Positions 16,523 to 25,800 of a stretch of DNA of 64,000 nt are shown here, piece by piece; position 1 is the stretch's first letter, and every line of letters begins with the position of its first letter. The stretch lies in assembly GCF_000158095.2 (NCBI RefSeq), contig NZ_CM011002.1, positions 4,311,203-4,375,202 of the forward strand, given 5' to 3'. The notes below the pieces were generated by a model. That model searched no databases and was not told the DNA's origin. It saw only the letters and a list, made by a program, of their open reading frames with translations. This DNA is from Roseibium alexandrii DFL-11. Its GTDB lineage: Bacteria; Pseudomonadota; Alphaproteobacteria; Rhizobiales; Stappiaceae. The translations under genes were made by a program, and so were the position numbers.

Positions 16523-18503
16523 CGGCTTCCTCCGCCAGAACCAGTAGGATCGTGCCGTCGGTCACTTGTTCACCTTCATTGACCATCACTTCACCAATGA
16601 CCCCATCGCGCGGTGCTTTCAGCGTGTGCTCCATTTTCATGGCTTCCAGAATGATCAAGGGCTGATCCTTGGTGACGGCATCGCCGGCCTTGGCGTTTAG
16701 CATTTTGACAAGGCCTGGCATTGGGGCAATCAGCTGATCGCCCGCACCGGCAGCTTCCTCGTCAGAACTCAGCGCGTCCGGCAGTCCAACCGTGAAGGCA
16801 TGGCCGGACATGAAGACCGTGAGCCCTTTGCCATCGTGAACCACGGAACCGGAAGCCCGGTGGCCGTTGCTGTCATAGGTGATGGTGCTGCCATCCACCT
16901 CAACCAGGGTGAAATCTTTCGGACCGCTTTCCAGATGCACGGTGAACTTGTTTTGGCCCTGGGCGTGAACTTCAACATCCCTGCGCTCACTGGCAATTTC
17001 GAGAAGCGCGAACTGACGTGAGGCACTCCAAATCCGCCATCCTGCAAGCGTGTCGAACGGATCGTTGCCCTCGGCTGGACGGGTGAGTCCAAGCGCGGTT
17101 AACGCCGCAAGCGCGATTGCGTCTTCCGGCATCTCCGGCTCGGCGATCAGGCTTTCCAGATCGCGGTCGATCAGGCCGGTGTCGACGTCCCCGTTGGCAA
17201 AGCCTTCGTGGCGGCAAAGCGCAGCCAGGAACCCGGCGTTGGTCACGCAACCGGCAACTTCCGTCGCCTCCAGGCTGGCGAGCAACTTGCCAAGCGCGGC
17301 ATCACGCGACGGACCGTGTACGATCACTTTCGCGATCATTGGATCATAGAAGGGGGAAATCTCGTCTCCTGCCCGGACGCCGCTGTCGACGCGGGCCTGG
17401 GTTTCGGGAAGAACGAGGTGCTCCAATGTGCCAATCGCTGGCAGAAAGCCCTTAGGTGCATCTTCTGCATAAAGGCGGGCCTCAAAAGCCCAACCGTTGA
17501 TCGAAAGTTCCTCTTGCGCCTTTGGCAGAGGCTCTCCGGAAGCAACACGCAGCTGCCACTCGACGAGGTCCTGTCCGGTGATCAGCTCTGTTACCGGGTG
17601 CTCAACTTGCAGACGGGTGTTCATCTCCATGAAATAGAAGCGGTCGGCGCGCAGACCTTCGGAGACGTCAACGATGAACTCGATTGTGCCGGCACCGGAA
17701 TAGTTGATCGCCTTGGCCGCCTTAACGGCCGCCTCACCCATGGCCGTGCGCATCTCTTCCGGCATGTCGGGGGCCGGAGCCTCCTCAATGACCTTCTGGT
17801 GGCGCCTTTGCAGCGAGCAGTCGCGCTCAAACAGATGAACGGCATTGCCATGATTGTCGCCGAAGACCTGGATTTCGATGTGACGCGGTTTGGCGACATA
17901 TTTTTCGATGAGGACCCGGCCATCACCAAAGCTTGCCTCGCCTTCGCGCTGGGCGGACTTGAGCGCGGAGATAAAGTCTTCCGCCCGTTCAACCTTGCGC
18001 ATGCCTTTGCCGCCGCCGCCAGCGCGCGCCTTGATCAGAACCGGATAGCCGATCTTGCCGGCCTGGATCTGCAAGAAACCAGGGTCCTGGGTCTCCCGGT
18101 GGTAGCCCGGCACGACCGGAACGCCAGCCTTTTCCATCAGCGCCTTGGCGGCGTCTTTCAGGCCCATGGCTCGGATGGCATCTGCGCTCGGGCCGATGAA
18201 GGTGATCCCGGCCGCGTCCAGCGCGTCAACGAAGTCCGGGTTTTCCGACAGGAAGCCGTATCCCGGGTGGACCGCCTCTGCGCCGCTTTGTTTGCAGACC
18301 TCGATGATCTTGGCGATCTGCAGATAGCTGTCAGAGACTGGAGCTGGACCGATTCGGTACGCTTCATCGGCCATCGCAACATGTTTGGCGTTTGCATCGG
18401 CGTCGGAATAGACGGCCACGGTTTTAACGCCGAGTTTGCGGGCTGTTTCCATGACCCGGCAGGCGATTTCGCCACGGTTGGCAATGAGGATTTTCTTGAA
18501 CAT
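16509..18503 (-). CDS. liuD: Methylcrotonyl-CoA carboxylase, biotin-carrying alpha subunit
   Basis: A 664-residue protein combining biotin carboxylase (about 1-450, with the ATP-grasp loop ARAGGGGKGMRKV near residue 165 and the catalytic MEMNTRLQVEHPVTE near residue 290), a linker, and a C-terminal biotin carrier domain with the lysine of ILEAMKMEHTLKAP near residue 628. With LiuB it carboxylates 3-methylcrotonyl-CoA. The start at 18503 has GAAGG about 10 bases upstream and follows the ASCH gene by 2 bases. Propionyl-CoA and geranyl-CoA carboxylases look alike; liuB, liuC and liuE in the operon decide for leucine. Confidence 0.94.
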   Translation of the reverse strand: MFKKILIANRGEIACRVMETARKLGVKTVAVYSDADANAKHVAMADEAYRIGPAPVSDSYLQIAKIIEVCKQSGAEAVHPGYGFLSENPDFVDALDAAGITFIGPSADAIRAMGLKDAAKALMEKAGVPVVPGYHRETQDPGFLQIQAGKIGYPVLIKARAGGGGKGMRKVERAEDFISALKSAQREGEASFGDGRVLIEKYVAKPRHIEIQVFGDNHGNAVHLFERDCSLQRRHQKVIEEAPAPDMPEEMRTAMGEAAVKAAKAINYSGAGTIEFIVDVSEGLRADRFYFMEMNTRLQVEHPVTELITGQDLVEWQLRVASGEPLPKAQEELSINGWAFEARLYAEDAPKGFLPAIGTLEHLVLPETQARVDSGVRAGDEISPFYDPMIAKVIVHGPSRDAALGKLLASLEATEVAGCVTNAGFLAALCRHEGFANGDVDTGLIDRDLESLIAEPEMPEDAIALAALTALGLTRPAEGNDPFDTLAGWRIWSASRQFALLEIASERRDVEVHAQGQNKFTVHLESGPKDFTLVEVDGSTITYDSNGHRASGSVVHDGKGLTVFMSGHAFTVGLPDALSSDEEAAGAGDQLIAPMPGLVKMLNAKAGDAVTKDQPLIILEAMKMEHTLKAPRDGVIGEVMVNEGEQVTDGTILLVLAEEADAAA

Positions 18504-18505
18504 TG

Positions 18506-18928
18506 TCAGATGCCTTCCGTCTTAAGGTCTTCAACCACTTTGAATCGTTCGCAAACGAGCACCATTTCCGGATCAAAGCCGCCGTTTCGCTCGAAATAGT
18601 TTTGGTGATCTTGTTGCCAGCCTTCGAGTGTGTCGTTCTCACCTTCTGCAAGTGCAAAGTCTGCCGACACATCGCAAAAACGGGTTTGGGTCAGTTCGAG
18701 CGTTTCAATGACGAGGGCCGGAGACCCATCCCAGTTGAGAACGATATCCGTGCGTCCGACTTTGGGCATGGCCTCGCCGCCACCTTCAAAATCGCGCAAT
18801 GCACCACAAGTCGCAGTCTTTTTACCTGCGCGGACCAAGCCGATCAGGAAACTGCTGAGTTCGGGTCCGTCGCCGAACTTGAAGGTTTCTGCGCTCGGAT
18901 ATTTCTGTTTGAGTTCTTCCAAGGTCAT
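18506..18928 (-). CDS. ASCH-domain protein between the two carboxylase genes
   Basis: A 140-residue ASCH protein, a small beta-barrel related to the RNA-binding PUA fold. Family text: LVRAGKKTATCGAL near residue 35 and the C-terminal FERNGGFDPEMVLVCERFKV. The ATG at 18928 begins 4 bases after the liuB stop within a repeated ATGTGATGTGATGACC tract, and the gene ends 2 bases before liuD, so it is locked into the operon. ASCH proteins are proposed to bind RNA or modified nucleosides, and some have amidohydrolase activity on acetylated cytidine. What one does beside a carboxylase is unknown. Confidence 0.82.
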   Translation of the reverse strand: MTLEELKQKYPSAETFKFGDGPELSSFLIGLVRAGKKTATCGALRDFEGGGEAMPKVGRTDIVLNWDGSPALVIETLELTQTRFCDVSADFALAEGENDTLEGWQQDHQNYFERNGGFDPEMVLVCERFKVVEDLKTEGI

Positions 18929-18932
18929 CACA

Positions 18933-20540
18933 TCACATCCGGAACAGGCCAAACTTGGTGTCTTCGATCGGGGCGTTCAGGGACGCCGACAAGGAAAGAC
19001 CCAGAATGTCGCGGGTTTTGCGCGGATCGATGATGCCATCATCCCAAAGCCGGGCGGAGGCATAGAGCGGATGGCCCTGTTCCTCGAACTGGTTGATAAT
19101 CGGCTGCTTGAACTCGGCTTCGTCTTCCTTGGACCAGCTGCCGCCCTTGCGCTCGATACCGTCGCGGCGGACGGTTGCCAAAACGCCAGCGGCCTGTTCC
19201 CCGCCCATCACGGAGATGCGTGAGTTCGGCCACGTCCACAAGAAACGCGGCGAATAGGCCCGGCCGCACATGCCGTAGTTGCCGGCACCAAAAGACCCGC
19301 CAACCAGCATTGTGATTTTCGGAACCTTTGTGGTGGCGACGGCAGTCACCAGCTTGGCGCCATCCTTCGCAATCCCGCCACTTTCGTATTTCTGGCCGAC
19401 CATAAAGCCAGTGATGTTCTGCAAGAACACCAGAGGCACCTTGCGCTGCGAGCAGAGCTCGACGAAGTGTGCACCCTTGACCGCGCTTTCGGAGAAGAGA
19501 ACGCCGTTGTTGGCGATGATGCCGACCGGCATGCCGTGAATATGGGCAAAGCCGCAGACGAGTGTGGTGCCGTAGCGGGCCTTGAACTCGTCAAACCTTG
19601 AGCCGTCGACCACGCGGGCAATGACTTCGCGAATGTCGTAGGGGGTCTTCAGGTCTGCCGGGACAACGCCGAGGATTTCCTCCGGATCGTAGAGCGGATC
19701 TTCAGGCGTCTGCAGTGCGAGCTGCGAGGCCTTGGTAAGGTTCAGGCTGGCAATGGACCGGCGGGCGATGGCAAGCGCATGCGCATCATCGCGGGCCAAG
19801 TGATCGGCGACGCCGGAAAGGCGGGTATGGACGTCACCACCGCCAAGGTCTTCTGCGGACACCTCTTCACCGGTAGCTGCTTTCACCAACGGGGGGCCGG
19901 CAAGGAAGATGGTGCCCTGGTTCTTGACGATGATGGTTTCGTCCGACATGGCCGGAACATAAGCGCCGCCCGCCGTGCATGAGCCCATCACGACCGCGAT
20001 CTGGGCAATGCCTTTCGCCGACATGTTGGCCTGATTGAAGAAGATGCGGCCAAAGTGGTCGCGGTCGGGGAAAACCTCGTCCTGGTTGGGCAGGTTGGCG
20101 CCGCCGCTGTCGACCAGATAGACGCACGGCAGGTTGTTCTGTTCGGCGATTTCCTGGGCACGCAGGTGCTTTTTCACCGACAATGGATAGTAGGTGCCGC
20201 CTTTGACCGTAGCGTCATTGGCCAGGATCATGACGTCCTGTCCTTCGACACGGCCAATGCCGGCAATCATGCCGGCCGACGGTGCTGCGCCGTCATACAT
20301 GTCATGGGCGGCCAGCATCCCGACTTCCAGAAACGGGGAGCCCGGATCCAGCAAGCGGGACACACGTTCGCGCGGCAGGATCTTGCCGCGGGAGACGTGG
20401 CGTTCACGGGCGGTTTCCCCGCCGCCGTCCAGCGCTGTTTGTGCGGCAGCCTTGATTTGCGCCATGGCGTCTTCATGCGCGGCCTTGTTGGCGGTGAACT
20501 CGGCGCTCTTGGGCGATAGGCTTGATTTGAGGATGCTCAT
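18933..20540 (-). CDS. liuB: Methylcrotonyl-CoA carboxylase beta subunit (carboxyltransferase)
   Basis: A 535-residue carboxyltransferase of the crotonase-like AccD/PccB family. Motifs: [19 protein letters not shown] near residue 142, [17 protein letters not shown] near residue 186, and [20 protein letters not shown] near residue 417, the acyl-CoA and biotin sites. The SGGANLPNQ form is that of methylcrotonyl-CoA carboxylase. The ATG overlaps the TetR gene stop (ATGA), which puts the regulator at the head of the operon. Confidence 0.96.
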   Translation of the reverse strand: MSILKSSLSPKSAEFTANKAAHEDAMAQIKAAAQTALDGGGETARERHVSRGKILPRERVSRLLDPGSPFLEVGMLAAHDMYDGAAPSAGMIAGIGRVEGQDVMILANDATVKGGTYYPLSVKKHLRAQEIAEQNNLPCVYLVDSGGANLPNQDEVFPDRDHFGRIFFNQANMSAKGIAQIAVVMGSCTAGGAYVPAMSDETIIVKNQGTIFLAGPPLVKAATGEEVSAEDLGGGDVHTRLSGVADHLARDDAHALAIARRSIASLNLTKASQLALQTPEDPLYDPEEILGVVPADLKTPYDIREVIARVVDGSRFDEFKARYGTTLVCGFAHIHGMPVGIIANNGVLFSESAVKGAHFVELCSQRKVPLVFLQNITGFMVGQKYESGGIAKDGAKLVTAVATTKVPKITMLVGGSFGAGNYGMCGRAYSPRFLWTWPNSRISVMGGEQAAGVLATVRRDGIERKGGSWSKEDEAEFKQPIINQFEEQGHPLYASARLWDDGIIDPRKTRDILGLSLSASLNAPIEDTKFGLFRM

Positions 20541-21181
20541 GCCATCCGGTCTCCGGTGTCTGGATTGCCAGGATTATCAGTCGGTTCTGGGGCGATGCTT
20601 TTGCGCACCATGTTGAGGTAAAGCGTTTCAATCTCTTCTTTCGACAAATCGCCGCCGGACCGGTACCAGGCCGGAATGCCGGTCAACATCGCGATGATCG
20701 CGCGGGTTGTAACTTTGGCGTTGTCGATGTGATAGCGGCCGCTTGCTGCGCCTTCGTTCAAGATATCTGCCAGAACGGTTTCATAGCGGCGGCGTTCGGC
20801 CTCGACGATCGCGAAGTTCTCGGCATCAAGGCTGCGCAATTCCATATAGGCGATGAAGACTTCATCTGCGCGTTCCAGGTGATACCGGATATGAAAGCGC
20901 ACAAAGCGTTCGATCGGGTCGGTTTCATCCGGGAAGTCCGCAGTGTCCCAAGCAGCCAGCAAGTCGGCCATGTGGCTCAGCATCAAGTCTTTTAAAATAT
21001 GCTGCTTAGTGGGGAAATGATTGTAAAGCGCACCCGGCTGAACGCCGACCTGGGTTGCGATGTCCCGCATGGATACAGCCGCGTATCCAGACGCAGCAAA
21101 AAGGCGAAGCGCTGCTTTCCGGACTTTTTCCGCGGTTTCCAGGCCGCGTTGCCGCGGCTGCGGGCGTGCTGAAAGCGCCAT
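20537..21181 (-). CDS. TetR-family regulator heading the leucine operon
   Basis: A 214-residue one-component repressor. The helix-turn-helix is at about residues 36-56 ([20 protein letters not shown]), and the rest is a helical ligand domain (TetR_C type). GGAGGAG lies 5 bases before the ATG. A perfect palindrome 26 bases upstream of the start is the probable operator, so it most likely represses its own operon until an acyl-CoA intermediate appears. Many proteobacteria use a MerR-type LiuR here instead. Ligand unknown. Confidence 0.88.
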   Translation of the reverse strand: MALSARPQPRQRGLETAEKVRKAALRLFAASGYAAVSMRDIATQVGVQPGALYNHFPTKQHILKDLMLSHMADLLAAWDTADFPDETDPIERFVRFHIRYHLERADEVFIAYMELRSLDAENFAIVEAERRRYETVLADILNEGAASGRYHIDNAKVTTRAIIAMLTGIPAWYRSGGDLSKEEIETLYLNMVRKSIAPEPTDNPGNPDTGDRMA

Positions 21182-21207
21182 TACGTCTCCTCCACTTTCA
21201 TCATATT

Positions 21208-21221
21208 AATGAACGTTCATT
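21208..21221. promoter_or_regulatory. Perfect 14-base palindrome, candidate TetR operator
   Basis: AATGAACGTTCATT is a perfect inverted repeat lying 27-40 bases upstream of the TetR start, where a repressor would block the operon promoter. The form ATGAAC/GTTCAT is common for TetR-type regulators of acyl-CoA metabolism. Binding is inferred. Confidence 0.65.
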
Positions 21222-21368
21222 CATTTAGCAAGTGGATTCCGAGGCATGGACTTTGAGGGAGCGCATTGCGACGATCCATCGACTGACGCTACTGTCAAAC
21301 TCCTGTCATGGATTTCGGGCTCTCAGTGCAGGTGAGACGCGTTTAAATTATGCATAAGGAACAGCCGG

Positions 21369-22274
21369 ATGAGTGAGGACGCCAAGACCTGGGTGGAAAA
21401 CGAGTGGGCAGACAGCATGGATGAAGAACTCGAGATGGAAATCGATGATTTCCTGATCGCCAAGGATCTTCATTACATTGCTGACAAGAAGCACAAGTCC
21501 CCCCTCGACCGGAAAACCTATTTCCATGAGCTGTTGATGCTCCAGGCCGAGCTGGTAAAGCTGCAAGACTGGGTCCAGCATACCGGCGAAAAGATCGTCG
21601 TGATATTCGAAGGCCGGGATGCTGCGGGCAAGGGTGGTGTGATCAAGCGCATAACCCAACGTCTTAATCCGCGGGTGGCGCGTGTCGTTGCCTTGCCTGC
21701 ACCGTCAGACCGCGAAAAGAGCCAGTGGTACTTCCAGCGTTATGTGCCGCATCTGCCGGCGGCTGGTGAGATGGTGCTATTCGATCGCTCCTGGTACAAC
21801 CGGTCCGGCGTTGAACGTGTTATGGGCTTTGCGTCCGAAGATCAGGTCGAGGAATTTTTCAATGACGTTCCGGAGTTTGAGCGCATGCTGGTCCGGTCCG
21901 GCATCCGGTTGATCAAGTACTGGTTCTCCATCACCGATGAAGAGCAGCAGCTTCGCTTTTTGATGCGCATCCATGATCCGCTGAAGCAGTGGAAGCTGTC
22001 GCCGATGGATCTGGAATCCCGCGTGCGTTGGGAAGACTACACCAAGGCCAAGGAAGAAACGTTCGAGCGAACCAATATTCCCGAAGCGCCGTGGTTCATC
22101 GTGGAAGGAAACGACAAGAAGCAGGCCCGTCTCAACTGCATCAGCCATCTCTTGTCGATGTTGCCGTACGAAGACGTGCCGCATGATCCGGTTACCCTGC
22201 CGGAACGCCGGTTTAACCCGGACTACGAGCGCAAAGTTCTTCCGGAACACCTTTACGTGCCTGATAAATACTGA
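21369..22274 (+). CDS. ppk2: Polyphosphate kinase 2
   Basis: A 301-residue PPK2-family kinase that moves phosphate between polyphosphate and nucleotides. The Walker A loop is VIFEGRDAAGKGGVIKRITQ near residue 78, Walker B is LFDRSWYNRSGVERVMGF near residue 138, and the lid contains PLKQWKLSPMD near residue 205. The single-domain length and N-terminal extension match class I PPK2 enzymes, which mainly use ADP or GDP. AAGGA lies 8 bases before the ATG, and a strong terminator follows. Confidence 0.95.
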   Translation: MSEDAKTWVENEWADSMDEELEMEIDDFLIAKDLHYIADKKHKSPLDRKTYFHELLMLQAELVKLQDWVQHTGEKIVVIFEGRDAAGKGGVIKRITQRLNPRVARVVALPAPSDREKSQWYFQRYVPHLPAAGEMVLFDRSWYNRSGVERVMGFASEDQVEEFFNDVPEFERMLVRSGIRLIKYWFSITDEEQQLRFLMRIHDPLKQWKLSPMDLESRVRWEDYTKAKEETFERTNIPEAPWFIVEGNDKKQARLNCISHLLSMLPYEDVPHDPVTLPERRFNPDYERKVLPEHLYVPDKY

Positions 22275-22297
22275 TTGTTTTGGCAGGAGAAATTGGC

Positions 22298-22327
22298 AAT
22301 CCCGGCCATTGGCCGGGATTTTTGTTT
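22298..22327 (+). terminator. Intrinsic terminator after ppk2
   Basis: AATCCCGGCC (22298-22307), loop ATT, GGCCGGGATT (22311-22320), then TTTGTTT: a perfect 10-pair stem with a T-rich tail, 24 bases after the ppk2 stop. Confidence 0.9.
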
Positions 22328-22345
22328 GAGTTGTAGGAGGCAAAC

Positions 22346-23365
22346 ATGAGCGGCGCGAAGAAAATCCGGTGGGGCGTTCTCTCGACGGCAAAGATTGGCC
22401 GGGAGAAGGTTATCCCAGGGATAATGTCATCCCGAACCGGATATGTCGCTGCCATTGCCTCTCGGGGCCTCGAGCGTGCCCAACACGCGGCTAATCAGCT
22501 TAGTATTGCGAAAGCCTATGGGACCTATGAGGACCTTCTGGCCGATCCGGATATCGACGCGATCTACAATCCGCTTCCAAACCATTTGCATGTGCCTTTG
22601 ACCTTGCAGGCGGCTGACGCCGGAAAACACGTGCTGTGCGAAAAACCGGTCGCCCTCAACGCGGGCGAGGCGCGTCAGCTCCTGAGTGCGCAGGAAGGCC
22701 GGTTGATTGCGGAAGCCTTTATGGTGCGGGCTCATCTCCAATGGATCCGGGCCCGTGATCTGGTCCGATCCGGTGCGCTCGGAGAGCTGAAGGCGATCCA
22801 GGGCTTCTTCAGCTATTTCAATGCAGACCCGGCCAACATTCGCAACGATGCGGAAATCGGGGGTGGGGCGCTGCTTGATATCGGCTGCTACACCATGCTC
22901 GCGGGCCGGTATTTCTTTGACGCAGAGCCGCAACGCGTTGTTGCGATGATCGACCGGGATCCGGAATTCGGGACCGACCGGACGACGAGTGCCATGTTGG
23001 ACTTCAGGCAGGGCCGTCATCTGAGTTTCACCGTGTCCACCCAGTTGACGCCGCACCAGCGTTTCCAGCTTGTCGGCACAACGAAACGGCTCGAACTTCT
23101 TATCCCCGTCAACGCTCCGCAAGGCGGGGCAACCGAAATAAGGCTCGATGACGGTTCAAAGCTCGGCGATGGGTCCGCGGTGACTGAGACCATCGCACCC
23201 TGCGATCAGTACGCCGAAATGGCAGATGTATTTGGCCGTGCCATTCTTGGCGAAACGCCTTTGCCTTATGGGGTCGAGGACGCAATCCAGAACATGACAA
23301 TTCTGGATGCGCTGTTTCAATCCGCAAAGGAGGGCGGTTGGGTGTCTCTCAGCCAGAGCACCTAA
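22346..23365 (+). CDS. Gfo/Idh/MocA-family oxidoreductase
   Basis: A 339-residue NAD(P)-dependent dehydrogenase. The Rossmann part covers about residues 1-125 (VLSTAKIGREKVIP near residue 12) and contains the family's conserved lysine in HVLCEKPVAL near residue 96. The C-terminal alpha/beta domain has GGGALLDIGCYTMLAGRYFF near residue 171, usual for sugar and dihydrodiol dehydrogenases. AGGAGG lies 6 bases before the ATG. No sugar-specific neighbours are present, so the substrate is open. Confidence 0.88.
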   Translation: MSGAKKIRWGVLSTAKIGREKVIPGIMSSRTGYVAAIASRGLERAQHAANQLSIAKAYGTYEDLLADPDIDAIYNPLPNHLHVPLTLQAADAGKHVLCEKPVALNAGEARQLLSAQEGRLIAEAFMVRAHLQWIRARDLVRSGALGELKAIQGFFSYFNADPANIRNDAEIGGGALLDIGCYTMLAGRYFFDAEPQRVVAMIDRDPEFGTDRTTSAMLDFRQGRHLSFTVSTQLTPHQRFQLVGTTKRLELLIPVNAPQGGATEIRLDDGSKLGDGSAVTETIAPCDQYAEMADVFGRAILGETPLPYGVEDAIQNMTILDALFQSAKEGGWVSLSQST

Positions 23366-24201
23366 GCCAAAGGCTCGAAGTGGTATCCGCCTCCACCGGT
23401 TGCCGTCAGCATACCGAAACCCGGAGATTCAAGATGGGTTGCTGCCAAAGGGATCCGTTCGGCGGCGAGTTCTGAAAATAGAGTTTTCCGGGTTTCTGCC
23501 GCTGTCTCAGGAGCGCTGTCCAACGCATAGTGGACGTCAGGATTTGCAAACTGCAGAACGCCGGACACCAAGGCATCTCCCAGCAGCATCACCTGTTCGC
23601 CGCCACTTGAGATCCTGACGATCTGATGGCCGGGCGTGTGTCCGGGGGCACTCGTGACATGAATCCCATTTTCGAGGTCGGCATCCCCATCATGAAGTTT
23701 AATTTGGGAGGCGATTGGGCGAGCCAATGTCTGGATCAGTTGGGCGATTGGTCTTTTGTCCTCCGGCACGGCCTCCACCAGGTTTTCGTCGGTCCAGAAT
23801 GCCCACTCGGTGTTCTGAAGGTGGACAGTTGCATTTGGAAACAGGCTCTGGCCGTCCGCAATCAGGCCGCCGATATGGTCTGCGTGCAAGTGAGTGAGGA
23901 TGATGTCTGTGATCTCGTTGGATGCGTTTATCAGGGATGACCCCGCCGCCGTGATGAAGCCGGTCTCGGGAAAGCGCTCTTTCAGCCAAGACCCGGACCC
24001 GGCATCCACGAGGACTTTCCTGGATCCGGTTTCGATCAGCCAGCATGTTGCGCCAAAACGGGTGGTCGGACTGACCGCCTGGATCTCTTCATCGCTTGCG
24101 TTGGAGAAATAGGCTGCCGGTATATCGAGGTGACCGTCAGAAAGCGACATGATGGCGATGTCACCGACGTGCAGAGGGCGTGTGGTGCTTGTAATTGACA
24201 T
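23362..24201 (-). CDS. Metallo-beta-lactamase-fold hydrolase
   Basis: A 279-residue MBL-fold protein with the metal site THLHADHIGGL near residue 107, the later ligands in SAPGHTPGHQ near residue 187 and GDALVSG near residue 208. The organisation resembles N-acyl-homoserine lactonases and related lactonases or esterases, but the substrate is not fixed. I chose the ATG at 24201, with GGAG 6 bases upstream; the frame is open further up without a better site. It faces an AraC-type regulator across 94 bases. Its stop overlaps the end of the oxidoreductase gene on the other strand by four bases. Confidence 0.85.
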   Translation of the reverse strand: MSITSTTRPLHVGDIAIMSLSDGHLDIPAAYFSNASDEEIQAVSPTTRFGATCWLIETGSRKVLVDAGSGSWLKERFPETGFITAAGSSLINASNEITDIILTHLHADHIGGLIADGQSLFPNATVHLQNTEWAFWTDENLVEAVPEDKRPIAQLIQTLARPIASQIKLHDGDADLENGIHVTSAPGHTPGHQIVRISSGGEQVMLLGDALVSGVLQFANPDVHYALDSAPETAAETRKTLFSELAAERIPLAATHLESPGFGMLTATGGGGYHFEPLA

Positions 24202-24295
24202 GAGGGCTCCATGAATTTCCATTGCTCTCAAATGTAGAGTAGGCACCGATAGGCGCGATTGGCGTAAATGACAAATCATGTGGTAGATACGCCAG

Positions 24296-25210
24296 ATGGT
24301 GTCACGCTCCTACAGTTTGGCGATTCTGGCTTATCCGGGATGTCTTCAATCGGCCGTCCTGGGGCTTCAGGATGTGCTTGGGTATGCGGCAAGTATTTCG
24401 GAGCATCCGGTTGCTGTTGAGACGATCTCTGCCTTTGAGCCGGGCGGGCCTTCATTCGACGCAGTGATCCTACCGCCCTCAGCGGCGGAGGTGCGTGCGG
24501 CTGATGTTCCGGAATTGCCTGGATACACTGCTGACCAGCATGGCAAGGGCGCGGTTGTCTGTTCTGCCTGCACCGGGATTACCTTTGTCGCTGAAGCTGG
24601 AATTGCTGCCGGCCGGCCGGTAACCACGCATTGGGGGCTGGAGCAGAGATTGTCCAAGCGCTATCAGGAGATGTCCTTCGATACAGATCAATTGTTGATC
24701 GAATACAGTGACCTCATCACGGCCGGTGGTTTGATGGCCTGGGTTGACCTTGGTCTGGTGGTCATTGAACGATTTCTTGGGTACGGCGTGGCGGCGCGCA
24801 CTGCTGGTTACTTTATCGTGGATATGCGCCGCCGGGATCAGCGCCGGTTCAGGCGGTTTTCGCCGCACTTACGGCATGGCGATGCGGCTGTTTTGAAAGC
24901 GCAACACTTGATCGAAGTCCGCTACGGAGATGCTTTGAGTGTGAAGGACATTGCAGGCGCATCCGGATTGCCTGACCGAACGTTTTTGCGGCGGTTCAAG
25001 GCTGCGACGGGGATGACACCCAATGGCTACCTGCAGGAGTTGCGCATAGAGCGGGCAAGGGATCTATTGATCGAAACCAGCCGGACTGTGTCGGAGATCT
25101 GCTTTTCCGTCGGTTATCAGGATCCGCCGTCGTTTAGCCGCCTTTTCACAAAGTTGACTGGGCTAACACCGAACGCGTTCCGTAAGCACTTTGCCCGCCG
25201 CGATGGGTAA
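24296..25210 (+). CDS. AraC-family regulator with DJ-1/PfpI domain (GlxA type)
   Basis: A 304-residue two-domain regulator. Residues 1-180 are a class I glutamine-amidotransferase-like DJ-1/PfpI fold, with the nucleophile-elbow cysteine kept in VVCSACTGITFVAEAG near residue 84. Residues about 205-300 are an AraC DNA-binding domain with two helix-turn-helices (LSVKDIAGASGLPDRTFLRR and TVSEICFSVGYQDPPSFSR). Relatives (GlxA, CdhR, ArgR) control small nitrogen compounds. Divergent placement suggests it controls the MBL hydrolase gene. Confidence 0.9.
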   Translation: MVSRSYSLAILAYPGCLQSAVLGLQDVLGYAASISEHPVAVETISAFEPGGPSFDAVILPPSAAEVRAADVPELPGYTADQHGKGAVVCSACTGITFVAEAGIAAGRPVTTHWGLEQRLSKRYQEMSFDTDQLLIEYSDLITAGGLMAWVDLGLVVIERFLGYGVAARTAGYFIVDMRRRDQRRFRRFSPHLRHGDAAVLKAQHLIEVRYGDALSVKDIAGASGLPDRTFLRRFKAATGMTPNGYLQELRIERARDLLIETSRTVSEICFSVGYQDPPSFSRLFTKLTGLTPNAFRKHFARRDG

Positions 25211-25211
25211 C

Positions 25212-25235
25212 AAAAAACCCCGCCGAGTGGCGGGG
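25212..25235 (-). terminator. Intrinsic terminator of infC
   Basis: CCCCGCC (25218-25224), loop GAGT, GGCGGGG (25229-25235). On the minus strand the stem is followed by six T (A-run 25212-25217), so it ends infC transcription. It may also weakly stop the converging regulator gene. Confidence 0.88.
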
Positions 25236-25260
25236 CTTTGAAACGTTTCTGACAGATGGT

Positions 25261-25800
25261 TTACTTTATCGGAGCCAAGACCATCACCATCTGGCGGCCT
25301 TCCAGCTTCGGGTGGGACTCCACCTTGGCAATCTCGGATGTCTCGTCACGAACCTTGTGCAAGAGCTTCATGCCGAGATCCTGGTGCGCCATTTCGCGGC
25401 CCCTGAAACGGAGCGTGACCTTCACCTTGTCGCCGTCGTTGAAGAAGCGCAGCATGTTCTTCATCTTCACCTCGTAATCGTGGGTGTCGATGTTCGGACG
25501 CATCTTGATCTCCTTGATCTCGACGGTCTTCTGCTTTTTGCGGGCTTCTGCAGCTTTCTTCTGTGCCTGATATTTGTATCGGCCGTAGTCCAGAATTTTG
25601 CAGACCGGCGGATTGGCATTCGGCTGGATTTCTACAAGATCCAAACCGGCATCCATGGCGATACCCATCGCCTCTTCGGTCGATATAACGCCGCGGTTGG
25701 CGCCTTCGTGGTCAATAAGCTGGACTTCGCGAACGCGAATTTCTTGGTTTGTGCGCGGGCCTTCCTTCGTGGGAGGCGGGGCGCGGAACGGACGGCGAAT
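25261..25800 (-). CDS. infC: Translation initiation factor IF-3, ATT start
   Basis: IF-3 binds the 30S subunit and checks the start codon. The first in-frame ATG (25668) would give only 135 residues and lose the N-terminal domain. Upstream, the same frame reads [20 protein letters not shown] then [20 protein letters not shown], the normal IF-3 N-terminus, back to an ATT at 25800-25798. GAGGAG lies 9 bases before that ATT, and an in-frame TAA is 10 codons upstream of it. Starting at ATT gives 179 residues, the normal length. An ATT start is the known autoregulatory feature of infC in other bacteria. The C-terminal domain ([14 protein letters not shown] onwards) is intact. rpmI and rplT do not follow. 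Confidence 0.93.
   Translation of the reverse strand: MRRPFRAPPPTKEGPRTNQEIRVREVQLIDHEGANRGVISTEEAMGIAMDAGLDLVEIQPNANPPVCKILDYGRYKYQAQKKAAEARKKQKTVEIKEIKMRPNIDTHDYEVKMKNMLRFFNDGDKVKVTLRFRGREMAHQDLGMKLLHKVRDETSEIAKVESHPKLEGRQMVMVLAPIK

Noticed and set aside
15422..16582. Open frame of 386 codons opposite the acyl-CoA synthetase
   Set aside because: Antisense shadow of a gene with all ligase motifs; no family text, no ribosome site of note.
17208..18599. Open frame of 463 codons on the plus strand opposite liuD
   Set aside because: It is the mirror frame of a clear biotin carboxylase gene; the protein has no recognisable motif and this is expected in GC-rich DNA.
25261..25668. Short IF-3 starting at the first ATG
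   Set aside because: It would lack the conserved N-terminal domain that is plainly encoded upstream with an ATT start and a good ribosome site.
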